64,000 bases of DNA from Mycolicibacterium sp. ND9-15 (GTDB taxonomy: Bacteria; Actinomycetota; Actinomycetes; Mycobacteriales; Mycobacteriaceae), in NCBI RefSeq assembly GCF_035918395.1, contig NZ_CP142362.1:4377501-4441500 (forward strand). Direction: 5' to 3'. This document shows positions 25,247 to 37,300 of this stretch, in pieces (position 1 is the stretch's first letter; each line of letters begins with the position of its first letter). Position numbers and translations under genes: made by a program. The notes under the pieces are model-generated. The model had not been told where the DNA came from. It saw nothing but the letters and a program-made list of their open reading frames with translations, and searched no databases.

Positions 25247-28200
25247 ATGGAACTCGGGGACCGGACCCTTCCGCTGACGCGGGGACAGTTCGACATCTGG
25301 CTTGCGCAGAAAACGGGCAGCTTCGGCGCGGAATGGCAGCTGGGCGAGCTCTTGCGGGCCGAGGGAGCAGTAGACGCCGCGTTGCTCGACTGGTCGATCG
25401 TTCAAGCGGTGCGCGAGGCCGAGCCACTGAGAGCCGCCTTCTTCGAGGTGGATGGCCAGGTCTTCCAAAAGCTGATCGATTACCCGTGTGTCGAGCTGGC
25501 TCGCTTTGATCTCCTCGACTCGAAGCGCCCCGCCCAGGACGCCTATCGGCTGGCGTCATCGATCCAACGCACGTTGATGCCGCTTAGTGGCCCACTGTTC
25601 AAATTTGCGTTGTTCCAGACCAGGGTGGATGAATTCTATTTCTTCGCGTGCTGCCATCACATCGTCACAGACGGAATCGGCCTCACCCTGGTTTGTCACC
25701 GCATTGCGGAAATCTACTCTGCAGTCGCTGTGGGCGAGCCCGTTCCGCCGGCTTTCTTCGGCTCGCTGAGTGATCTCATTGAATGCGAGTCAGCATACGA
25801 AGCGTCCACCGATTATCTCGACGATCACGCGTATTGGGCGAACAATTTGCCATCGGAAAGCGAATCGCGTTATCGGTTGGCGCCGCGGAAAGACGACCGT
25901 TGTGAGAAAGTGTCCTCCGCGCCGATCCAATTGAACCCCAGCGCTATTCGCCGGGTTCGGGCGCTGTCCCAGAATCTGGGAGTGCGCCAAACGTCAGTGA
26001 TCACCGCGGCGTGCGCGCTTTTGGCCCGTGCTTTCGACACTGAAAGTCCTGACGTCGTTCTCGATTTTCCGGTGAGCCGGCGGGTGCGTGCAGAGATGCA
26101 GTCGATGCCGGGAATGATTTCCGGATTCGTGCCGCTGGTGTTGAAAACTTCGCCCAGATCCACAGTTGCGGAGTTTTGTCGGCATGTCGACACGAAAATG
26201 CGAGAGGCGCTAAAGCATCAGCGATTCCCAGTCCACACCATTGACCACAGTGCGGGTCTGCGCGGCTCGGGGCAGGCATCGAATCGAGTAGTGGTCAACT
26301 TCATTCCGTTTACTCATACAGCGGAGCTTGCCGGTGCTCCGACGACGGGAACCCTGACCCATGCTGGGCCCATCGAATTCGGGCTGGTGTTTTTCCCAGA
26401 CGGTGATCAGCTTTTTCTCAGCACGGTCGGCTCTGGCCAGTTCTTCTCGAACTGCGATGTCCGCGATCTGGTGCGGCGGTTGGAGCGGGTGTTGGTGGTG
26501 ATGACGGCTGAGCCTGCGCGGCGGTTGTCGTCGGTGGATTTGCTCGATGAGGCGGAGCGTGTCGGTCTGGATGGGTTCGGTAACCGGGCGGGGTTGGCTG
26601 TGCCGGTGCCGGGGGTGTCGATTCCGGAGTTGTTCGGTGTGTGGGTGGAGCGGGTTCCGGATGCGGTGGCGGTGTCGGGTGCGGGTCGGGTGATGACGTA
26701 TCGGGAGCTCGATGAGGCGTCTAATCGGTTGGCGCACTTGCTGATTGATCGTGGCGTGGGTGTGGGTGGGTTGGTGGCGCTGTTGGTGGGGCGGTCGGCT
26801 GAGGCGGTTGTGGCGATGCTGGGGGTGCTCAAGGCGGGGGCGGCTTATCTGCCGATCGATGCGGGGCTGCCGGGGGCGCGTATCGAGTTCATGATCGCTG
26901 ATGCCGCACCGGTGTTGGTGCTGACGACCGCTGATTTGGCGGGGCGGGTGGCCGGGTTGGATGTGGCCGTCATCGACGTCGGCGATTCGCGGATCGGGGC
27001 CTGTGCGCAGAAGGGGTTGCCCGCCCCGGGTGCTGATGACATCGCTTATCTGATTTACACCTCGGGCACGACGGGGGTGCCCAAGGGGGTGGCGCTCACT
27101 CATCGCAACGTGACGCAGTTGTTGGGGTCGTTGGATGCCGGGTTGCCGGCGGCGGGGGTGTGGGCGCTGTGTCATTCGTTGGCGTTTGACGTCTCGGTGT
27201 GGGAGATCTTCGCTGCGTTGCTGCGCGGTGGGCGGCTGGTGGTGGTCTCAGAAGCGGTGACCGGTTCGCCGCAGGAGTTGCATGAGGTGCTGGTGGGTGA
27301 AGGGGTCACTGTGTTGACTCAGACGCCTTCGGCGCTGGGGTTGCTTTGGCCGCAGGGGTTGGAGTCGGCGGCGTTGGTGATGGCGGGGGAGCCCTGTCCG
27401 GTCGAGGTGGTGGATCGGTGGGCGCCGGGGCGGGTGATGGTCAACGCGTACGGGCCGACCGAGACCACGATGTGTGTGGCGATCAGTGCGCCGTTGACCG
27501 CGGGGGCCGCGGTGGTGCCGATCGGGGTGCCGGTGGCCGGGGCGGTGTTGTTGGTCCTTGATGGGTGGTTGCGTCTGGTGCCGGCCGGGGTGGTGGGGGA
27601 GTTGTATGTGGCCGGTTCCGGGGTGGGGGTGGGATATGTGCACCGCCCCGGGTTGACGGGGTCGCGGTTTGTGGCCTGTCCGTTTGGCGGCGCGGGCGCG
27701 CCTGGTCAGCGGATGTATCGCACCGGGGATTTGGTGCGCTGGGGCGCCGATGGGCAGTTGCAGTATCTGGGTCGCGCTGATGAGCAGGTCAAGATCCGCG
27801 GGTATCGCATCGAGTTGGGTGAGGTGGCGGCCGCGTTGGCCGGGTTGGACGGGGTCGAGCAGGCGGTGGTGATCGCGCGTGAGGACCGTCCCGGTGACAA
27901 GCGCCTGGTCGGTTACCTCACCGGTACCGCCGAGCCGGCCCAGATACGCGCCGCTTTGGCCGAGCGGCTGCCGGGCTACCTGGTCCCGGCCGCGGTGGTG
28001 GTGCTCGAGGCGCTGCCGCTGACCCCCAACGGCAAACTCGACACCCACGCCCTGCCACCACCGGAGACCCAGGGCGCTGACGGTTACCGCGCCCCGGAGA
28101 CCGCGGTCGAGGAGATCCTCGCGACCATCTACGCCGACGTCCTGGGACTCGAGTGCGTCGGTGTCGACGACTCGTTTTTCGACCTGGGTGGGGACTCGCT

Positions 28201-28310
28201 GCTGGCGATGCGACTATTCGCGGCGATCAACGTTTCGCTGGACGCCGATCTCTCGGTACCCGCCGTGTTCGAGGCGCCCACGGTCGCCCAGTTGGCGCGT
28301 CGCATCGGTT
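25247..28310 (+). other. NRPS module 1 (starter C-A-T)
   Basis: Initiation module. The N-terminal C domain presumably joins an acyl group to residue 1. The A-domain pocket residues, read by analogy with GrsA positions 235-517, are D-V-W-T-V-A-A-M-C-K. This is closest to aromatic (Phe-like) codes but is not a match I can assign firmly. The A domain is identical in sequence to that of module 3. Confidence 0.75.
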
Positions 28311-31300
28311 CGGGTTCACGTCGGCTTCAGCCCTTGATACCAGTGGAACGTCCTGCGGTGGTGCCGTTGTCGTTCGCTCAGCAGCGGTTGTGGTTCATCG
28401 ACCAGCTGCAGGGACCGTCGCCGGTCTACAACATGGCAGCCGCGTTGCGGCTGGGCGGATGCCTTGATCTCGAGGAACTGCGCGCGGCGCTTGCTGATGT
28501 GGTGGAGCGCCATGAGAGCCTGCGTACGCTGTTCGTCGCGCCCGACGGGATTCCCCAGCAGCTGGTCGTGTCGCCCGAGCGGGCCGACTTCGGTTGGGAC
28601 GTCGTCGACACCAAGGGCTGGCCGCAAGATCGGCTGGATGAGGCGATCGGCGCGGCCGCGCGTCACAGTTTCGACCTGGCATCTGAAATCCCGATCCGGG
28701 CAACACTTTTCCGGCTCAGCCATGACGACCATGTGCTGGTCGCCGTCATGCACCATATCGCTGCCGACGGCTGGTCGATCGCCCCGCTGATCAGGGATCT
28801 GGGCGTGGCCTATGCCAGCCGGTGCGCCGGGCGCGCCCCCGATTGGGCGCCGCTGGCAGTGCAGTACGTCGACTACACGCTGTGGCAGCGCGAACTGCTG
28901 GGCGATCTCGACGACAGCGACAGCCCCATCGCCGCGCAGCTGGCCTACTGGGAGCAGGCGTTGGCCGGGCTGCCCGAGCGGCTGGCGCTGCCCACCGACC
29001 GGCCCTATCCTTCGGTGGCCGGCCACCGCGGCGCCAGCGTGGCCGTGGACTGGCCGGCTGAATTGCAGCAGCAGGTGGCGCGGGTTGCCCGTGAGCACAA
29101 CGCGACCAGTTTCATGGTGGTGCAGACCGCCTTGGCGATACTGCTGGCCAAGCTCAGCTCCAGCACCGAGGTGGCCGTCGGGTTCCCGATCGCCGGGCGG
29201 CGCGACCCCGCGCTCGACGACTTGGTGGGCTTCTTCATCAACACCTTGGTGTTACGTGTCGATCTGGCCGCAAACCCCACCGGCGCCGAACTATTGAGCC
29301 AGGTGCGCCACCGCAGCCTGGCCGCCTACGAGCACCAAGACGTGCCGTTCGAGGTGCTGGTGGAGCGGCTCAACCCGGTCAGGTCGTTGGCTCATCATCC
29401 CCTCGTTCAGGTGATGGTCGGATGGCAGTTCGCCGCGAACAGCGATCCCGCCGCGCAACTGGTGTTGGAGGATCTCGAGGTCACCTCGCTTCCCGTGGAA
29501 ACCCGAACCGCCCGAATGGATTTGGTGTTCTCGCTGGCCGAGCGATTCACCGAGGCCGGTCAGCCGGCGGGGATCGGCGGCACGGTGGAGTATCGCACCG
29601 ACGTGTTCGACGCCGCCAGCATCGAAATGCTGATCGGGCGGCTGGAGCGGGTGTTGGCGGCGATGACCGCCGACCCGACCGACCGCCTCTCATCAATCGA
29701 TGTGCTGGACGCACCCGAGCACGCCCGGTTGGATGACGTCGGCAACCGCGCGGTGCTGACCCGACCCGTCACGCCGGTGTCGATTCCGGTGGTGTTCGCC
29801 GAACAGGTGGCCCGCACCCCCGCGGCGGTTGCGGTGACGTTCGAGGGGCACTCGATGACCTACCTCCAGTTGGACGAGGCGTCTAATCGGTTGGCCCATC
29901 TGTTGGCCGACCACGGGGCAGGACCGGGACAGTGTGTGGCGCTGCTGTTTTCGCGTTCGGCCGAGGCGATCGTAGCGATACTGGCGATCCTCAAGACCGG
30001 GGCGGCATATCTGCCGATCGATCCGGCGCTACCCGATGCCCGCATCGAGTTCATGATCGCCGATTCCGCGCCGATCACCGCGGTCACCACGGCCGGCCTG
30101 CGCGCGAGATTGGCCGACTGCACGTTGTCGGTGATCGAGATGAACGACCCCCGCATATCCGCTCAACCCGGTACCCCCATACCGAGTACGGCCGCCCCAG
30201 ATGACCTCGCGCACATCATCTACACGTCGGGCACAACCGGTGTCCCCAAGGGGGTGACCGTCACCCATCACAATGTCACCCAGATGTTCGACATGCTCGA
30301 CATCGGCGTGGCTCTGGCCCCCGACCAGGTATGGACGCAGTTTCACTCCTACGCCTTCGACTTTTCAGCGTGGGAGATCTGGGGTGCGCTGTTGTTCGGC
30401 GGCCGGCTGGTGGTGGTGCCCGACTCGGTGGCGCGCTCACCGGAGGACTTTCACGCGTTGGTGGTCAACGAACACGTCACCGTCTTGACCCAGACCCCCT
30501 CGGCGGTAGGGGTGCTTTCTCCTGAGGGTCTGGACTCGGCGGCGTTGGTGATCGGTGCTGAGCCCTGCCCAGCCGAACTGGTGGATCGGTGGGCACCAAA
30601 GCGGGTGATGGTCAACGTCTACGGCCCCACCGAAACGACGATGTGGCTGTCCAAGAGCGCGCCGCTGGCGGCGGGTTCTGGGTCGCCGCCGATCGGCTCG
30701 CCGATTGCGTGGGCGGCGTTCTTTGTACTCGATGCGTGGTTGCGCCCGGTACCGGTCGGGGTGGTCGGTGAGTTGTATCTGGCCGGTGCCGGGGTGGCCG
30801 TTGGGTATGTGCGCCGAGCCGGGCTGACCGCATCGCGATTCACGGCCTGCCCGTTCGGTGGGCCGGGCACCCGCATGTATCGCACCGGGGATCTTGTGCG
30901 TTGGGGGGCCGACAGTCAGCTGCGGTATCTGGGGCGCGCCGATGAGCAGGTCAAGATCCGCGGCTACCGCATCGAACTCGGCGAAGTGCAGGCCGCGATG
31001 GCCGGATTGGACGGTGTCGAGCAGGCAGCGGTGATCGCCCGCGAGGACCGCCGTGGCGACAAGCGCCTCGTCGGTTACATCACCGGAAGTGCGAACCCGG
31101 CCGAGATGCGCGCGCTACTTGGCGAGCGGCTACCGGCATACATGATCCCCGCGGCTGTGATGCTGCTGGAAGCGCTGCCGCTCACCCCCAACGGCAAACT
31201 CGACAAACGCGCCCTGCCGGCGCCGAGATACACCGCCGGCGCGTACCGGGCCCCGGTCACCGCCATCGAGAAGACCCTCGCCGGCATCTACGCAGACGTC

Positions 31301-34300
31301 TTGGGACTCGAACGCGTCGGCGTCGACGAGTCGTTCTTCGATCTGGGTGGCGACAGCATCCTGTCGATGCAGGTGGTCGCCAGGGCCAGGATGTCCGGAC
31401 TGGCATGTAGGCCTCGCGACGTTTTCGTCGAGCAGACCGTCGCCCGGCTCGCGCGGGTGGCGGTGGCCGCCGACACCGACAGCGGCGACCTCGACGAGGG
31501 CATCGGGCCGGTGATCGCGACACCGATCATGCGCTGGCTGGCCACCGTGAACGGCCCGGTGGAACAGCTCAATCAGACCATCGCGGTCTCGGCGCCCACG
31601 CGGGTGACAGAGGCCGACGTGGTGGTGGTGCTGCAGGCACTGCTGGATCGGCACGCCATGTTGCGGCTGCGGGTTGACGACGGTCCCGACGGTTGGTCGT
31701 TGACGGCGCCCGAGGTAGGCGCGGCGGATGCGGCGTGCTGCCTGGAGGTGGTCGACGAGCTGTCCGATGAGGTGCTGGTGACCGCGCGGTCGCGGTTGAA
31801 CCCGGCCGCGGGGTCGATGCTGCGCGCGCTGTGGGTGACATCGACGAACCAGCTGGTGCTGATCATCCACCACCTCGCAATCGACGGGGTGTCATGGCGA
31901 ATCCTGTTGGAGGACATCAACATCGCCTGGGCCCAGCACCGGGCCGGCCAGCCGGTCACGCTGCCGGCGACGGGGACGTCGTTCGCCCGCTGGTCCTCGC
32001 TGCTAGCTCAGCACGCACACCGCCGGGAGGTGGTGAAGCAGGCAGACGCGTGGAAGCAGGTGGCGGCGGCACCGGCGCTGTTGGGGCCGGTGCGGCCGGA
32101 GCGGGATACCTATGCCAGTGCCGGGCAGTTGTCGGTCACGCTGGACAGCGAACTCACCTCCATGCTGCTGGGAGAGGTGCCCGGGGCGTTTCACGCAGGG
32201 ATACAAGAAATCTTGTTGATCGCGTTCGGGTTGGCGTGGGCGCAGTTCGTGGGCAATGGCTCGGTGCCCGTCGGTATCGACGTGGAGGGCCACGGGCGCC
32301 ACGAGGAGATTGCCTCCGATGTCGATCTGTCCCGCACGGTGGGTTGGTTCACCACCAAGTACCCGGTGGCTTTGAGGGTCGGGAAACTGTCCTGGCCGCA
32401 GGTCGTCACCGGCGACGCGGCCCTGGGGGCGGTGATCAAAGCCGCCAAGGAGCAACTACGCGCCCTGCCCGATCCTCTGACCTACGGTCTGCTGCGCTAT
32501 CTGAACCCCGACGTGGAGCTGCCCGCATCAGACCCGCCGATCGGATTCAACTACCTAGGGCGGCTGGGTGCCCCACCGCAGACTGCCTCCGCTGATGACA
32601 TGTGGCGGATCGGCTCGGACGGGGTGTCGCTGACCAGCGCCGCGTCGGCGGTGCCCACGCCGTTGGCGCACACACTGGAACTCAACGCGGGCACCGTAGA
32701 CAGCGAGGTCGGCCCGCGACTGCAAGCCACTTGGACGTGGGCGCGCTCCGGGATCAGCGGCGACGAGATCGGCCGGCTCAGTGGATTGTGGTTCGAGGCG
32801 CTGGCCGGAATCTGCGCGCATGTACGCAGTGGCGGGGGCGGGCTGACGCCGTCGGACATCGCCCCGGCCCGGCTGAGCCAGCGCCAGATCGACGAGCTCC
32901 ACCAGCGCTACGAGATCGCCGACATCTTGCCGTTGACCCCCCTTCAGCGGGGTCTGCTCTTTCATGCCAGCGCCCCGCAGTGCGACGACGACGTATACGC
33001 GGTGCAGCTGGATATCGCCTTGTGCGGCATGGTGGACCGGAATCGGCTGCGTGATGCGGTGCGCGCGGTGGTTGACCGGCACCCCAACCTGACGGCGCGA
33101 TTCTGCGGGCAGTTCGACGACCCGGTGCAGATCATCCCGGCTGATCCGGTAGCGGCGTGGCACTGCGTCGACCTCGATCCCGGCGTCGCTGCCGACGAGC
33201 AGATCCAGCGGGTGTGCGCCCACGAGCGGGCCGCAGTGTGCGACCTGGGCGACGAGCCGGCCTTTCGGGTCGCGTTGATCTGCATCGCTGAAGACCGGCA
33301 TCGGTTGGTGCTGACCAGTCACCACATCGTGGTGGACGGCTGGTCGATGCCGATCCTGGTGACCGAGATATTCGCCAGCTATCGGGGTCAGCCTCTGCCC
33401 GCTGCCGTTCCGTATCGCAGGTTCGTCAGCTGGTTGGCCGATCGCGATCTCGAGGCCGCCCACTCCGCGTGGTGCGAGGTGCTGGCCGGCTTCGACACCC
33501 CGACACTGGTGGCTCCGCCGAATGCGCAGCCGGGACCGCGAGCAGTGCTCTGGTCACGGGTGCCAGAACCGATCACCCGCGCCGTCGGCGAGCTGGCCCG
33601 CTCGTCTCACACCACTGTCAATACCGTGTTGCAGTGCGCCTATGCGCAGTTGCTGATGTGGTCGACCGGCCGCCACGATGTCGCGTTCGGCACCGTGGTC
33701 TCGGGGCGGCCGGCCGAGGTCGGCGGCGCGGACTCGATGGTGGGCTTGCTCATCAACACGGTGCCAGTACGGGCGCGGATCACCGCGGCAACCACCACCG
33801 CAGACCTGCTCGAGCAGATGCAGCGCTCCCACAACGACACCCTCGACCACCAGCACCTGGCGCTCAGCGAGATCCATCGCCTCACCGGTCATGAACTGCT
33901 CTTCGACACACTGTTCGGCTACGAGAACTACCCGATCGACACTGCCGCGTTGTCGGGCGGGCACGAATTGGCCGTCACCGGCTTCACGGCGACCGAGCGC
34001 AACCACTACCCACTGACGATCCAGGTCCAGCCGGGCGCTGAGTTGGGCCTTCGCGTCGAATTCGGCACCGACGTCTTCGATCCCGCGAACATCGAGGCGA
34101 TGGTCGCGCGGTTGGAGCGGGTGTTGGTGGTGATGACGGCTGAGCCTGCGCGGCGGTTGTCGTCGGTGGATTTGCTCGATGAGGCGGAGCGTGTCGGTCT
34201 GGATGGGTTCGGTAACCGGGCGGGGTTGGCTGTGCCGGTGCCGGGGGTGTCGATTCCGGAGTTGTTCGGTGTGTGGGTGGAGCGGGTTCCGGATGCGGTG

Positions 34301-37300
34301 GCGGTGTCGGGTGCGGGTCGGGTGATGACGTATCGGGAGCTCGATGAGGCGTCTAATCGGTTGGCGCACTTGCTGATTGATCGTGGCGTGGGTGTGGGTG
34401 GGTTGGTGGCGCTGTTGGTGGGGCGGTCGGCTGAGGCGGTTGTGGCGATGCTGGGGGTGCTCAAGGCGGGGGCGGCTTATCTGCCGATCGATGCGGGGCT
34501 GCCGGGGGCGCGTATCGAGTTCATGATCGCTGATGCCGCACCGGTGTTGGTGCTGACGACCGCTGATTTGGCGGGGCGGGTGGCCGGGTTGGATGTGGCC
34601 GTCATCGACGTCGGCGATTCGCGGATCGGGGCCTGTGCGCAGAAGGGGTTGCCCGCCCCGGGTGCTGATGACATCGCTTATCTGATTTACACCTCGGGCA
34701 CGACGGGGGTGCCCAAGGGGGTGGCGCTCACTCATCGCAACGTGACGCAGTTGTTGGGGTCGTTGGATGCCGGGTTGCCGGCGGCGGGGGTGTGGGCGCT
34801 GTGTCATTCGTTGGCGTTTGACGTCTCGGTGTGGGAGATCTTCGCTGCGTTGCTGCGCGGTGGGCGGCTGGTGGTGGTCTCAGAAGCGGTGACCGGTTCG
34901 CCGCAGGAGTTGCATGAGGTGCTGGTGGGTGAAGGGGTCACTGTGTTGACTCAGACGCCTTCGGCGCTGGGGTTGCTTTGGCCGCAGGGGTTGGAGTCGG
35001 CGGCGTTGGTGATGGCGGGGGAGCCCTGTCCGGTCGAGGTGGTGGATCGGTGGGCGCCGGGGCGGGTGATGGTCAACGCGTACGGGCCGACCGAGACCAC
35101 GATGTGTGTGGCGATCAGTGCGCCGTTGACCGCGGGGGCCGCGGTGGTGCCGATCGGGGTGCCGGTGGCCGGGGCGGTGTTGTTGGTCCTTGATGGGTGG
35201 TTGCGTCTGGTGCCGGCCGGGGTGGTGGGGGAGTTGTATGTGGCCGGTTCCGGGGTGGGGGTGGGATATGTGCACCGCCCCGGGTTGACGGGGTCGCGGT
35301 TTGTGGCCTGTCCGTTTGGCGGCGCGGGCGCGCCTGGTCAGCGGATGTATCGCACCGGGGATTTGGTGCGCTGGGGCGCCGATGGGCAGTTGCAGTATCT
35401 GGGTCGCGCTGATGAGCAGGTCAAGATCCGCGGGTATCGCATCGAGTTGGGTGAGGTGGCGGCCGCGTTGGCCGGGTTGGACGGGGTCGAGCAGGCGGTG
35501 GTGATCGCGCGTGAGGACCGTCCCGGTGACAAGCGCCTGGTCGGTTACCTCACCGGTACCGCCGAGCCGGCCCAGATACGCGCCGCTTTGGCCGAGCGGC
35601 TGCCGGGCTACCTGGTCCCGGCCGCGGTGGTGGTGCTCGAGGCGCTGCCGCTGACCCCCAACGGCAAACTCGACACCCACGCCCTGCCACCACCCGAATA
35701 CACCCGCACCAACGGTGCATATCGCGCCCCCGGCAGCGCGATCGAAGAAATCCTGGCGACCACCTACGCCCGAGTGCTGGGACTCGGACGCGTCGGCGTC
35801 GACGACTCGTTCTTCGAGCTCGGCGGCGACAGCATCTCGGCGATGCGCCTGATCGCGGCGATCAACGTTTCACTGAACTCCGATCTCTCGGTGCGCGCCG
35901 TGTTCGAGGCGCCCACAGTCGCCCAGTTGGCGCCGCGTGTCGGTGCGGGTTCGGGTGCGCGCAAACAGCTGGCGGCGGTGGAGCGTCCTGCGGTGGTGCC
36001 GTTGTCGTTCGCTCAGCAGCGGTTGTGGTTCATCGACCAGCTGCAGGGACCGTCGCCGGTCTACAACATGCCGGTGGCGTTGCGGTTAAGTGGTGGGCTC
36101 GATGTTGAGGCGTTGGGTGCGGCGCTGGCTGATGTGGTGGAGCGCCATGAGAGCCTGCGTACGCTGTTCGTTGCGCCCGACGGGATTCCCCAGCAGCTGG
36201 TCGTGTCGCCCGAGCGGGCCGACTTCGGTTGGGACGTCGTCGACACCAAGGGCTGGCCGCAAGATCGGCTGGATGAGGCGATCGGCGCGGCCGCGCGTCA
36301 CAGTTTCGACCTGGCATCTGAAATCCCGATCCGGGCAACGCTTTTCCGGCTCGCGGAGAACGACCATGTGTTGGCGGCGGTGGTGCACCACATCGCAGCC
36401 GACGGCTGGTCGATCGCCCCGCTGATCAGGGATCTGGGCGTGGCCTATGCCAGCCGGTGCGCCGGGCGCGCCCCCGATTGGGCGCCGCTGGCAGTGCAGT
36501 ACGTCGATTACACGCTGTGGCAGCGCGAACTGCTGGGCGATCTTGACGACAGCGACAGCCCCATCGCCGCGCAGCTGGCCTACTGGGAGCAGGCGTTGGC
36601 CGGGCTGCCCGAGCGGGTGGCGCTGCCCACCGACCGGCCTTATCCGCCGGTGGCCGGCCACCGCGGCGCCAGCGTGGCCGTGGACTGGCCGGCTGAATTG
36701 CAGCAGCAGGTGGCGCGGGTTGCCCGTGAGCACAACGCGACCAGTTTCATGGTGGTGCAGACCGCCTTGGCGATGCTGCTGGCCAAGCTCAGCTCCAGCA
36801 CCGAGGTGGCCGTCGGGTTCCCGATCGCCGGGCGGCGCGACCCCGCGCTCGACGACTTGGTGGGCTTCTTCATCAACACCTTGGTGTTACGTGTCGATCT
36901 GGCCGCAAACCCCACCGGCGCCGAACTATTGAGCCAGGTGCGCCACCGCAGCCTGGCCGCCTACGAGCACCAAGACGTGCCGTTCGAGGTGCTGGTGGAG
37001 CGGCTCAACCCGACCCGGCTCCTAGCCCATCACCCGCTGGTGCAGGTGGTGTTGGCCTGGCAGAACCGGCAGGACAACGACGCTGCCGCCGGGCTGCCTT
37101 TGGGTGATGTGCAGGCGACCCCGTTGCCCGTGGAAACCCGAACCGCCCGAATGGATTTGGTGTTCTCGCTGGCCGAGCGATTCACCGAGGCCGGTCAGCC
37201 GGCGGGGATCGGCGGCACGGTGGAGTATCGCACCGACGTGTTCGACGCCGCCAGCATCGAAATGCTGATCGGGCGGCTGGAGCGGGTGTTGGCGGCGATG

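Noticed and set aside
26210..27175. Long minus-strand open frames inside the NRPS genes (His/Arg/Gln-rich)
   Set aside because: They are antisense to conserved A-domain motifs, recur wherever the repeated blocks recur, and have no protein-like composition; they follow from the G/T bias of the coding strand.
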